Below, one piece after another: positions 7,741 to 15,042 of a stretch of 29,439 bases of DNA. A program made the translations under genes and the position numbers. The stretch's first letter is position 1, and each line of letters begins with the position of its first letter. The notes under the pieces are model-generated. The model had not been told where the DNA came from. It saw nothing but the letters and a program-made list of their open reading frames with translations, and made no database searches. Origin of the DNA: UBA2160 sp964588665 (GTDB taxonomy: Bacteria > Chloroflexota > Dehalococcoidia > Lucifugimonadales > UBA1123); NCBI GenBank assembly GCA_964588665.1, contig CAZPQQ010000039.1, positions 1-29,439 of the forward strand, written 5' to 3'.

Positions 7741-9273
7741 GTGGACAACTTATACGTAGTTGCGCCGCTCGCCATCCTTGGTGGCCTGGTAATAGGGGTA
7801 ATAGCCGGCTTTTGGGGCCGGCGTGTGGTAAGTGCAAAGCACGTAGGAGAGGCCGAGTCCGAGTCCAAGCGGCTCGTGGATGCGGCAAGAGAAGAAAGCC
7901 GGGAGCTCATCGTCGAGGCCCGGGAGGAGTCCCTCACCCTCAGATCGGAGGGTGAGACGGAGATCCGCGAACGTAGAGCGGAACTCAATCGGAGCGAGAG
8001 CAGGCTCTCAAACCGCGAGGAAAACCTGGACCGACGTTCCGGCAACATGGAGAAGCGGGAACGATCGCTCGGCCAGAAGGAAAGCCAAGCGGAGGAGACG
8101 CAGGAAGAGCTGGAGGCCCTTAAAATCGAGGCGACGGCCAAAGTCGAAGAGGCCGCTGAACTCTCGATGGACGAGGCCAAAGACATCCTGATGCGTCGAG
8201 CCGAGGACGAAATCCAACACGAGATTTCGCTCCGATATCGAGACATGGAGCAAGAGGCTGAAGAGCGGGCCCAAGAGATGAGCGCCCGCGTGATAGCTAC
8301 GTCAATTCAGCGGATGGCCGCTGACGTCGTCTCAGAAATCACACTTACCACAGTGCCCCTACCCTCCGACGACATGAAAGGTCGTCTGATCGGCCGCGAA
8401 GGGCGGAACATACGAGCGATCGAGAAGAACACGGGCGTTGACCTGATTATCGACGACACACCGGAAGCGGTGACGCTGTCGTGCTTCGATCCTGTGCGCC
8501 GCGAGGTTGCCAGGGTGGCAGTGACGAAACTGATCGCGGACGGGCGCATTCACCCGGCGCGAATCGAAGAGATGGTCAAACGATCCGAAAAGGAAGTCGA
8601 AGACTCAATCTGGAAGAGCGGACAAGAGGCGGTTTTCGACGCCGGAGTCCGCGGTCTGAACCCCGAAGTGGTCAAGCTGCTGGGGCGGCTGAAGTACCGA
8701 TACAGCTTCGGCGAGAATGTGCTTCAACATTCCCTGGAGGTCTGCCACATCGCGGGCATGATCGCCTCGGAGATCGGAGCCAACGTCAAGCTTGCCAAGG
8801 CGGGCGGACTGCTGCATGACCTGGGCAAAGCCCTCACCCACGAAGTCGAGGGACCGCATGCGGAAATCGGCGCCGAGGTGGCGGGCCGGCACAACGTCGC
8901 GTCGAACGTGTGCGCTTGCATAGCAGAGCACCACGACGACGTGATGACCAGCACCGAAGGCTTCATCGTGGCGGCAGCCGACGCAATAAGCGCGGCACGC
9001 CCCGGAGCCCGAAAAGACACGGTTGAGAACTACATGAAGCGCCTCGAGGCGCTCGAACAGGTGGCGCGAGATTTCGACGGCGTGGAGCGGTGCTTCGCCA
9101 TCCAGGCCGGCCGCGAGGTCCGGGTGATGGTGCAGCCCGAAGCAATCGACGATGCCTCTGCCTCCAAAATGGCTCGTGACATCGTCAAGAAGATCGAGGC
9201 TAACCTGCAGTATCCAGGACAGATAAAAGTCATGGTCATCCGAGAGAGTCGATCGGTGGAATACGCTCGCTGA
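7741..9273 (+). CDS. rny: ribonuclease Y
   Basis: RNase Y is a membrane-anchored endoribonuclease that starts mRNA decay in many bacteria lacking RNase E. The 510-residue product has an N-terminal membrane helix (VVAPLAILGGLVIGVIAGFW), a long charged coiled coil (about residues 30-190) rich in Glu/Arg, a KH domain with GRLIGREGRNIRAIE (about 214-228), and an HD phosphohydrolase domain with NVLQHSLEVCHIAG, LLHDLGK (about 357-363) and AEHHDDV. It ends with QIKVMVIRESRSVEYAR, typical of the family. The frame extends to TTG 7717, but I chose GTG 7741, which has GAGGAAGG eight bases upstream and places the membrane helix at the N-terminus. It has its own promoter and a structured leader, and is followed by a strongly folding gap. 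Confidence 0.96.
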   Translation: MDNLYVVAPLAILGGLVIGVIAGFWGRRVVSAKHVGEAESESKRLVDAAREESRELIVEAREESLTLRSEGETEIRERRAELNRSESRLSNREENLDRRSGNMEKRERSLGQKESQAEETQEELEALKIEATAKVEEAAELSMDEAKDILMRRAEDEIQHEISLRYRDMEQEAEERAQEMSARVIATSIQRMAADVVSEITLTTVPLPSDDMKGRLIGREGRNIRAIEKNTGVDLIIDDTPEAVTLSCFDPVRREVARVAVTKLIADGRIHPARIEEMVKRSEKEVEDSIWKSGQEAVFDAGVRGLNPEVVKLLGRLKYRYSFGENVLQHSLEVCHIAGMIASEIGANVKLAKAGGLLHDLGKALTHEVEGPHAEIGAEVAGRHNVASNVCACIAEHHDDVMTSTEGFIVAAADAISAARPGARKDTVENYMKRLEALEQVARDFDGVERCFAIQAGREVRVMVQPEAIDDASASKMARDIVKKIEANLQYPGQIKVMVIRESRSVEYAR

Positions 9274-9301
9274 TGACTGTGCCAAGGGCGACCTGACATG
9301 A

Positions 9302-9387
9302 ATGCCGCCCTCCCGCCACTACCGCTCCATCCCGACCATAGGATGACCGGCAATCGGCCGCAAGCGGTATGGTAGGAGAGGCGGCAT
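9302..9387 (+). ncRNA. candidate structured RNA downstream of rny
   Basis: This 86-base stretch folds as a closed multi-branch unit. ATGCCGCC (9302-9309) pairs with GGCGGCAT (9380-9387); after an internal loop, TACCGCT (9320-9326) pairs with AGCGGTA (9363-9369). Inside are CATCC/GGATG (9328-9332 with 9341-9345) and CGGC/GCCG (9348-9351 with 9357-9360). All pairs are exact. It lies 28 bases after the rny stop. It matches no riboswitch or housekeeping RNA consensus I know. It could be an independent RNA, a leader of the PHP gene, or a stabilising end of the rny transcript. The strand is inferred from the flanking genes. Confidence 0.35.
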
Positions 9388-9420
9388 CTCTGTTCCGGAC
9401 GCCGGGCTAGCAACGGCATG

Positions 9421-9440
9421 TCGCCGACCGAAGTTGGCGA
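9421..9440 (+). promoter_or_regulatory. stable tetraloop hairpin before the PHP gene
   Basis: TCGCCGAC (9421-9428) pairs with GTTGGCGA (9433-9440) over a CGAA tetraloop, eight pairs including one G-U. Together with the structure at 9302-9387 it fills most of the 306-base gap between rny and the PHP gene. The remaining bases (9441-9579) show no ORF or promoter I trust. Confidence 0.35.
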
Positions 9441-9579
9441 TGGAACCGAATGCGTTTCGCCGCGGGCGCGGACGACGCCGTGCCGGCAACGATGTCTGTC
9501 ATGCACGAGCCCGCCTCTAACAACACGCCAATTCATACTAACGACGCCTAACGCGTAGAAAGAACGAATCATAACCAAT

Positions 9580-10452
9580 ATGTTCGAAGTCGATCTTCAT
9601 CTGCATACGACGTTCTCCGACGGCAGGCTGACGCCAACAGAACTCGTCGACCTGTGCGCATCCAGGGGCCTCAAACACATCGCCATTAGCGACCACGACT
9701 CCACGGAAGGGTTGTCCGAAGCGATGGAAGCCGCGAAATCGCACCCAGATCTCACGATCATTCCAGCCATCGAGCTGAGCACGGACATCCCCGGGTCTGA
9801 GATTCACATGCTGGGCTACTTCATCGATCCCACGGATCCAGATTTGCAAGCGACGCTCACACGGTTCCGCGACGGCCGCTTCAACCGCGGGAGGTTGATG
9901 GTGGACCGCCTACGGGAGGCCGGGATCGAAGTTTCCTGGGAACGAGTACAGGAGCTTTCAGACGGAGGAGCCATAGGCCGTCCTCACGTCGCGCAGGCGA
10001 TGGTGGAGGCGGGTTACATACAGTATCCGAAAGAGGCGTTCGACCGTTATATAGGCAGAGACGGCGTAGCCTATGTCGAGCGGCCCAAGCTGACGCCGGA
10101 AGGCGCGGTCGAGATGATTGTCAAAAACGGCGCGTTGCCCGTCATGGCTCATCCGACCTATTCGGAGGTAAAGTCATCCCGTGGAGCGGTCAAGAACCTT
10201 CGCGACACCCTCACCGAGCTCAAGGCTGAAGGTCTGGTCGGCATGGAGGTCTTCTACGGCGACTACACTGAGGAGCAAGTGATCTACCTGAAAGGCTTGG
10301 CAGACGACTTTGACCTCGTGCCCTGCGGCGGCAGCGACTATCACGCCTCCGGCAACCCCGGCGAACCGGAGCCCGGCCGTGTGGGCCCGCCAGTATCGAC
10401 CGTTGAGAGGCTGGTCGGCTTGAATCGAGATGTGGCAAGTCGGGCGCATTGA
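9580..10452 (+). CDS. PHP-domain phosphoesterase (YciV/RnmAMP-like)
   Basis: This 290-residue protein is a PHP-fold metal-dependent phosphoesterase. Metal-binding motifs appear in order: DLHLHTTFSDG (residues 5-15), AISDHDSTEG (about 36-45), PAIELSTDIPGSEIHMLGYF (about 65-84), GRPHVAQAM, VMAHPTYSE and CGGSDYHASG near the C-terminus. The overall arrangement and length match the YciV/TrpH group, whose studied members hydrolyse 3',5'-nucleoside bisphosphates or trim short RNA 5' ends. Substrate for this protein is inferred only. Start is ATG 9580, with no convincing ribosome-binding sequence; the encoded N-terminus fits the family exactly. It lies downstream of rny on the same strand, which would suit a shared role in nucleotide or RNA turnover, but a 306-base structured gap separates them. 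Confidence 0.87.
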   Translation: MFEVDLHLHTTFSDGRLTPTELVDLCASRGLKHIAISDHDSTEGLSEAMEAAKSHPDLTIIPAIELSTDIPGSEIHMLGYFIDPTDPDLQATLTRFRDGRFNRGRLMVDRLREAGIEVSWERVQELSDGGAIGRPHVAQAMVEAGYIQYPKEAFDRYIGRDGVAYVERPKLTPEGAVEMIVKNGALPVMAHPTYSEVKSSRGAVKNLRDTLTELKAEGLVGMEVFYGDYTEEQVIYLKGLADDFDLVPCGGSDYHASGNPGEPEPGRVGPPVSTVERLVGLNRDVASRAH

Positions 10453-10551
10453 CGCTCATAACCCCATACGAAGCGAACCGTCCACGTGCAGGGCGCGTTG
10501 ATTATCGGGACTGCTCCGGCCTGAACCGTCGGCACGTTCCCCGGACGTCGA

Positions 10552-11232
10552 GTGACAACGCCTTTGATTGAACCAATAGTGTTGATCGCAGGGTCGTTCC
10601 TCCTAGGGTCGACGCCCTCGGCTTATCTTGTCACACGCTACCTGACAGGCACGGACATCCGCAGACACGGCTCGGGGAACGCGGGCGCGACCAATGTCAT
10701 GGAACTAGTTGGCATGCCGGTCGGCATAGCCCTTGGCACGTTCGACAGCATCGGCAAAGGCACCCTGCCCATCGTGATCGCAAAGCTCATGGACCAACCC
10801 TTGAGTGTGCAAGCGGCGGTCGCCCTGGTGGCGGTGGTTGGCCACAACTGGTCGCCGTTCATGAAGTTTACCGGCGGCCGAGGCGTTGCCACGACGATTG
10901 GAGTGGTCTTAGGATTCGCGCTGTGGCAAGAGGCGCTGATCTTGGGCGTCGCCATCGGCATAATCGGCAGATTGCTCTACAGGGACACCGGCCTCTGGAC
11001 GCTGGTTGCCATGGTGGCTCTGCCAATCCTGACGTTCGCATTCGATCGACCGATGGAGATCGTTGCAATGGCCGTAAGCATCGGCGTCATCCTGATGGCC
11101 AAACGTTTGATCGCGAATTGGGAACCGCCGTTGGCCGGCCATCCACTGCCGCAAGCGCTGACGTATCGTTTACTATGGGACCGAGACGTTCCGCACAGGA
11201 CAAGTTGGACCCGCCGAGCGCCTGGGGGATGA
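10552..11232 (+). CDS. plsY: acyl-phosphate glycerol-3-phosphate acyltransferase PlsY
   Basis: PlsY transfers the acyl group of acyl-phosphate to sn-glycerol-3-phosphate, the first committed step of membrane phospholipid synthesis, in the inner membrane. The 226-residue product has the three PlsY loop motifs: GSTPSAYLVTRYLTGTD then RRHGSGNAGATNVMELVG, the GTFDSIGKGTLPIVIAK loop, and VGHNWSPFMKFTGGRGVATT. Five or so hydrophobic helices alternate with these loops. The last 40 residues (YRLLWDRDVPHRTSWTRR) form a basic tail somewhat longer than in many homologues. Start is GTG 10552, agreeing with the family N-terminus; no ATG lies nearby in frame. The PHP gene upstream ends 99 bases earlier. 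PlsX, the acyl-phosphate producer, is not in the window. Confidence 0.93.
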   Translation: MTTPLIEPIVLIAGSFLLGSTPSAYLVTRYLTGTDIRRHGSGNAGATNVMELVGMPVGIALGTFDSIGKGTLPIVIAKLMDQPLSVQAAVALVAVVGHNWSPFMKFTGGRGVATTIGVVLGFALWQEALILGVAIGIIGRLLYRDTGLWTLVAMVALPILTFAFDRPMEIVAMAVSIGVILMAKRLIANWEPPLAGHPLPQALTYRLLWDRDVPHRTSWTRRAPGG

Positions 11233-11348
11233 TTGACGCCACAGCGCCGGTCAGAATCCGAAAGTTCATCCGGTTCCGTCGATCTACGCCTACAGAATCA
11301 ACCATGCGGCCGGCCAGCATCGCCTGAGCCGTCCGAGGATCGCAAGGA

Positions 11349-11834
11349 ATGGCCAACAACAACGAAACTTATTGCGTCCGGCACCCCACCACGGCGACGA
11401 ATCTCTCCTGTGGCAGATGCGGGGAGATGATATGCCCCCGGTGTCTGGTCCATGCTCCGGTGGGTTTGCGGTGCCCTGACTGCGCTAAAGTCAAGCCAGT
11501 GCCCACCTACGACGTCTCGGGAGTCTATCTGGCCAGAGCCATCGGCGTTGGCGTCGCGCTCGCCATTGTGGGCGGAGCCGTCGTTGTTTTCCTCACGTAC
11601 CTGTTTTTGAGCGCGCTCGTCTATATGGCTCTCATTGTCCTTTTGGGCTACGTGACCGGCGAAGCCATTAGTTTCGCGACTAATCGAAAACGCGGGGGCA
11701 GACTCAAGATCATTGCGGGCGGCACGATGTTCGTCGCGATCACGGTTGCGACCCTGTTCACCGGCGTCACTTACTCCACACTGCCCCTTCTGGCGTCGGG
11801 CGTGGGCTTCTACATGTCGGTGAGTCGCTTCTAA
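11349..11834 (+). CDS. zinc-finger membrane protein (B-box-like N-terminus)
   Basis: The 161-residue product begins with a short zinc-ribbon/B-box-like module: YCVRHPTTATNLSCGRCGEM then CPRCLVHAPVGLRCPDCAK, giving Cys 9, His 12, two CxxC pairs and another CxxC (residues about 9-46). The rest holds about three or four hydrophobic segments (LARAIGVGVALAIVGGAVVV, FLTYLFLSALVYMALIVLLG, TMFVAITVATLFTGVTY, LPLLASGVGFYMSV). The same N-terminal module is found ahead of rhomboid proteases in some actinobacteria and Chloroflexota, but no rhomboid Ser/His motif (GxSG) is visible, so I do not call it a protease. An AAGGA stands just upstream of ATG 11349. It follows plsY by 116 bases on the same strand. 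Function unknown. Confidence 0.72.
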   Translation: MANNNETYCVRHPTTATNLSCGRCGEMICPRCLVHAPVGLRCPDCAKVKPVPTYDVSGVYLARAIGVGVALAIVGGAVVVFLTYLFLSALVYMALIVLLGYVTGEAISFATNRKRGGRLKIIAGGTMFVAITVATLFTGVTYSTLPLLASGVGFYMSVSRF

Positions 11835-11866
11835 CCGGTAGGCGACACAACTCGATTGAATTCGCG

Positions 11867-11888
11867 AAATGCGACAAATCGCATTTCA
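11867..11888. terminator. 9-bp perfect hairpin after the zinc-finger gene
   Basis: GAAATGCGA (11867-11875) pairs perfectly with TCGCATTTC (11880-11888) over a CAAA loop, 32 bases after the stop at 11834. The stem is rich in A/T at its base and no T tract follows, so it may be a terminator without a U tail or a protein-binding palindrome. The rest of the gap to 12119 holds no feature I can support; an 84-codon open frame there (11869-12123) lacks coding character. Confidence 0.4.
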
Positions 11889-12119
11889 GGCACAATATCC
11901 GTCCAGGTTTTGCTACGCTATCGCAGGCGCCTCGCTGCCTGTCGCCAACCCCGGTCCCATTCAGTTGGGTTTCGTGACTCGATCAGAGCATTCCGAGCCT
12001 TTCGCCATTTCAACCGCAACCATGCAACTTGGATATTTACGGGGAACGCGAGGAGTTCTTGTGCCCGTTAACGGCATGTCCCACCGTCTCCCGCGTTACA
12101 GTCGCCGGCGAGTACCGCA

Positions 12120-12148
12120 TTGACACTCTTCGTGGCGACTTGTAACAT
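12120..12148 (+). promoter_or_regulatory. promoter of the Lrp/AsnC regulator gene
   Basis: A consensus TTGACA (12120-12125) is followed after exactly 17 bases by TAACAT (12143-12148). The expected transcript start (about 12155) leaves a leader of about 29 bases containing the AAAGGAGA ribosome-binding site (12172-12179). The -10 box overlaps the palindrome at 12146-12161. Confidence 0.65.
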
Positions 12149-12161
12149 CCCGTACGGGATG
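12146..12161. promoter_or_regulatory. 16-bp perfect palindrome over the promoter, likely operator
   Basis: CATCCCGTACGGGATG is a perfect 16-base palindrome that covers the end of the -10 box and the predicted transcript start, 22 bases before the ATG. A dimeric regulator bound here would block initiation. The obvious candidate is the downstream Lrp/AsnC protein acting on its own gene, as is common in that family; this is inference from position. Confidence 0.55.
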
Positions 12162-12183
12162 GCTTATCCCTTAAAGGAGACTG

Positions 12184-12624
12184 ATGGACGCACTGGATGC
12201 CCGGATAATATCCATCCTTCAACGTGATGGAAGAGCAACCAATGCCGGAATCGCCAGAGCGGCTAGCGTTAGCGAAGGCACCGTGCGACGACGCCTCAGG
12301 CACTTGATCGACGACAAGCTCATCAAGGTGGTCGCCGTCATCGACGCCAAACGTGTGGGCTACCTAGCCGAAGCCCTCATCGGAATCCAGGCCGAACCGC
12401 ACATGATCGACGAGGTCGCGGATGCGATAACCCAATTGGACGAGGTGTCTTGGGTTGTCGTGACCACGGGGGCATACGACATCTTCGCGTGGGTGTCGGT
12501 TCCCACATCCGACGATCTGGGGGTCTTTCTGAGTGGGCGGCTGGGCATGATATCCGGCATCAGCCGAAGCGAAGCATTCGTGAATTTGGCGATCAAGAAA
12601 ACCTCGTTCGGGCTGTCACGGTAG
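12184..12624 (+). CDS. Lrp/AsnC family transcriptional regulator
   Basis: The 146-residue protein has the two-domain Lrp/AsnC form. The N-terminal helix-turn-helix (residues 1-60) reads MDALDARIISILQRDGRATN then ARAASVSEGTVRRRLRHLI. The C-terminal RAM (ligand-binding, ferredoxin-like) domain includes AEALIGIQAEP, ITQLDEVSWVVVTTGAYDIF and the SEAFVNLAIKKTSFG strand. These regulators form octamers or dimers, often sense amino acids and commonly repress their own genes. Start is ATG 12184 with an excellent AAAGGAGA four bases upstream. It is transcribed from its own promoter with an overlapping palindrome. Flanking genes (zinc-finger membrane protein, aspS) give little hint of its regulon. Confidence 0.93.
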   Translation: MDALDARIISILQRDGRATNAGIARAASVSEGTVRRRLRHLIDDKLIKVVAVIDAKRVGYLAEALIGIQAEPHMIDEVADAITQLDEVSWVVVTTGAYDIFAWVSVPTSDDLGVFLSGRLGMISGISRSEAFVNLAIKKTSFGLSR

Positions 12625-12791
12625 CGCGCTGATCGCGTCACATCCCCACACCGACAAACGTCGGGACACACAGCACCGCTGAAAGCCATCGAACTCAGGG
12701 CTTGTGAAGAATTTGCGGATTGGTGAGTTTGGCATAATGACCGCCACCAATGCAGGGCCCTACCCAATATCTTCGGCGGGTGTTGTTTTGT

Positions 12792-12975
12792 CCCACCCGC
12801 CCACCCGAGAGGTAACCCTGGGGACACTCCAGACCTTGGCGTGGGCTTCGCCCCCTGCACCCCTGTATTGTTGCGCTACGAGATGCGGTTGGGGAGTCCA
12901 GAGGGGTATCCCCTCTGGCAAGGGGAATGGGGGATGTGCCCCCAACACCAAAACCTATGCGGGCGGGAGGGCGGG
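12792..12975. repeat. nested-palindrome element (REP/MITE-like)
   Basis: The 184-base unit is bounded by CCCACCCGCCCACCC (12792-12806) and GGGCGGGAGGGCGGG (12961-12975), which pair at 12 of 15 positions. Inside are a GGGC-TTC-GCCC hairpin near 12843-12853, a perfect 9-bp hairpin CCAGAGGGG-TAT-CCCCTCTGG (12898-12918), GGGGG/CCCCC around 12929-12943, and a GTTGGGG/CCCCAAC pair enclosing the last two. There is no coding frame with protein character. The composition, with runs of C and G, differs from neighbouring coding DNA. It fills the centre of the gene-free 12625-13205 gap and looks like a dispersed intergenic element; no second copy is in the window. Confidence 0.5.
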
Positions 12976-13101
12976 AACGACGCCAGTTACACCTCGGGAA
13001 GGTGTCGATATCGCCGGCATCCAAGAACTCACAGACTCTCAGCCCAGAGATCCCCTCCGACTGACTGAACCCACCCCAACGCCGACGACGCCCATGCCAG
13101 T

Positions 13102-13119
13102 CGCCTTCGTTGCAAGGCG
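13102..13119 (+). promoter_or_regulatory. hairpin upstream of aspS
   Basis: CGCCTT (13102-13107) pairs with AAGGCG (13114-13119) over a six-base loop, about 90 bases before the aspS start. No T-box consensus is seen, so tRNA-sensing control is not supported. Confidence 0.28.
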
Positions 13120-13205
13120 CTTGCCATCCCATCTATCATGTAGCCAATCTTTTGGACCGCGTATTCACGCGTGTCGCGGGCAATAACATCGGAGGACTCA
13201 GGGCA

Positions 13206-15032
13206 TTGTTGAAGACCATTAGCTGCGGAGATTTAGGGCCGGACCAGGTCGGCGAAACGGTCACGCTCGCGGGATGGGTGCACCGTCGAAGGAACCACGG
13301 CGCCCTGATCTTCATCGACTTGAGAGACCGCCAGGGCGTCGCCCAAGTGGTCTTCAATCCGGAAACGGCCCCCCAGGCACACGAAACAGCCGGTCTGTTC
13401 CGGGGCGAATGGGTCGTTCAGATACAGGGGCGTGTCGAACTCAGGCCGGAAGGCACGGAAAACCCAAACATCCCAACCGGGGCGATTGAGGTCGTGGCCA
13501 CGGGCGCCTCGGTGTTGAACGAGTCACGCACACCGCCATTTTATGTCAACGAAGAGTCCGAGGTGGACGAGCCTGTCAGACTCCAGTACCGGTACGTCGA
13601 TCTGAGACGCGCCACCATGCGTGACACGCTCATCCTGCGGCACCGAGTAGTCAAGTTCATCCGCGACTTTCTCGACGAACGCGGCTTCCTCGAGATCGAA
13701 ACGCCGATCCTGATCAAGAGCACTCCGGAGGGAGCTCGGGACTACCTGGTGCCCAGCCGCCTGTATCCAGGCCTATTCTACGCCTTGCCTCAGTCGCCCC
13801 AGCAACTCAAACAGCTCCTGATGGTTTCCGGTGTCGAAAAGTACTTCCAGATCGCCCGATGTTTCCGAGACGAGGACCCGCGCGGCGATCGGCAACCGGA
13901 GCACACGCAGCTAGATCTGGAGATGAGCTTCGTCGAAGAAGACGACGTGTTGGCCTTGTTCGAAGAGCTGTACTCGGACCTCGTCGAAGCGGTCATGCCG
14001 AACAAGCGTGTCGCCAAGCCGTTCCCGCGAATGACGTACGAAGAGTCGATGCGGCGTTTCGCGACGGACAAGCCGGATTTGAGGTTCGGCCTGGAGATGG
14101 CGGACCTCAGCGATTTGGCCGGTCAAACCGAGTTCCGCGTCTTCCAGGGCGCCGTGAGCGGCGGAGGCATCATCAAGGGCTTCTCCGCGCCGGGATGCGC
14201 CTCGTACACGCGCCGCCAGGTGGATGAGTTGATCGATTTCGCGAAGTCACGCGGCGCGATGGGCCTCATCACGATCTCGTTGAACGGCGAGCCCGGTCCG
14301 ATCAGCGACCTGACGATGGAGCAGGTCCGCTCCGCGGCGGCGCGATTTTTGACTTTGGAGCAGATCCAGGAGATCGCCAACAGCACTGGCGCCGGTGTCG
14401 GCGACATGATCTTGATCGTGGCCGGTCCCGCGAAGTCCACCAACGTCGCGTTGAGCGCTCTTCGCAACGAGATGGGCGCCAGGCTCGAGTTGACGGATCC
14501 GGACGAGCTGTCGCTGGCCTTCGTGGTCGATTTCCCGCTGTTCGAGTACAACGACGACGAAGAGCGATGGGACGCCATGCACCACGCGTTCACGTCGCCC
14601 AAAGAGGGTTACCATCAGTACATCGAAAGCGACCCCGGCCGGGTGATCGCCCATTGCTACGATCTGGTCGGCAACGGGGTCGAATTGGGCAGCGGCAGCA
14701 TCAGGATTCATGATCGGGCGCTGCAGGAGCGAGTCTTCAAGGTTTTGGGCTACACCGCCGACGATGTGCAGGAGCGCTTCGGCCAACTCCTCACGGCATT
14801 CGAGTACGGCGCGCCGCCGCACGGCGGCATGGCGCCGGGCATCGACCGACTCATGATGGTGCTCACGGACCGAGACAACATCCGTGACGTGATCGCGTTC
14901 CCCAAGACCCAGAGCGCGGTCGATCCGCTGTTCGGCGCGCCGGGCCCGGTCGAGCAATCGCAGCTCGACGAATTGCACCTAGCGGTCGTGGGCGTTGAGG
15001 ATGCGGACGCGGGGGAATCGGCCAGCGGGTAG
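13206..15032 (+). CDS. aspS: aspartyl-tRNA synthetase
   Basis: This class II synthetase charges tRNA-Asp (or tRNA-Asp and tRNA-Asn, if nondiscriminating). The 608-residue bacterial-type enzyme has the N-terminal OB-fold anticodon domain (TLAGWVHRRRNHGALIFIDL, residues about 20-40), motif 2 region YFQIARCFRDEDPRGDRQPE (about 222-241), then QLDLEMSF, the bacterial GAD insertion domain (about 290-420), and motif 3 GAPPHGGMAPGIDRLMMVLT near the C-terminus. The frame is open to TTG 13110 without any ATG. I chose TTG 13206 because GGAGGA (13191-13196) lies nine bases upstream and the protein then starts LLKTISCGDLGPDQVG as in homologues. It ends 10 bases from the converging crotonase gene. Whether it also makes Asp-tRNA-Asn is not decidable here; no gatCAB is in the window. 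Confidence 0.95.
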   Translation: MLKTISCGDLGPDQVGETVTLAGWVHRRRNHGALIFIDLRDRQGVAQVVFNPETAPQAHETAGLFRGEWVVQIQGRVELRPEGTENPNIPTGAIEVVATGASVLNESRTPPFYVNEESEVDEPVRLQYRYVDLRRATMRDTLILRHRVVKFIRDFLDERGFLEIETPILIKSTPEGARDYLVPSRLYPGLFYALPQSPQQLKQLLMVSGVEKYFQIARCFRDEDPRGDRQPEHTQLDLEMSFVEEDDVLALFEELYSDLVEAVMPNKRVAKPFPRMTYEESMRRFATDKPDLRFGLEMADLSDLAGQTEFRVFQGAVSGGGIIKGFSAPGCASYTRRQVDELIDFAKSRGAMGLITISLNGEPGPISDLTMEQVRSAAARFLTLEQIQEIANSTGAGVGDMILIVAGPAKSTNVALSALRNEMGARLELTDPDELSLAFVVDFPLFEYNDDEERWDAMHHAFTSPKEGYHQYIESDPGRVIAHCYDLVGNGVELGSGSIRIHDRALQERVFKVLGYTADDVQERFGQLLTAFEYGAPPHGGMAPGIDRLMMVLTDRDNIRDVIAFPKTQSAVDPLFGAPGPVEQSQLDELHLAVVGVEDADAGESASG

Positions 15033-15042
15033 CTGTCAGCGC

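Noticed and set aside
9421..9480. Fluoride riboswitch, because of GGCGATGG
   Set aside because: Only the short GGCGATGG string matches; the second conserved segment and pseudoknot partners are absent, and the downstream gene is not a fluoride exporter.
11869..12123. 84-codon open frame before the Lrp/AsnC gene
   Set aside because: It has no ribosome-binding sequence, overlaps a hairpin and the promoter's -35 box, and lacks protein-like composition.
12704..13186. 160-codon open frame in the gap before aspS
   Set aside because: It spans the palindromic element; its Gly/Pro/Thr-rich translation has no domain character.
12625..13205. T-box leader of aspS
   Set aside because: No AGGGTGGNACCGCG-like antiterminator sequence and no terminator before the start; the gap instead holds a palindromic element.
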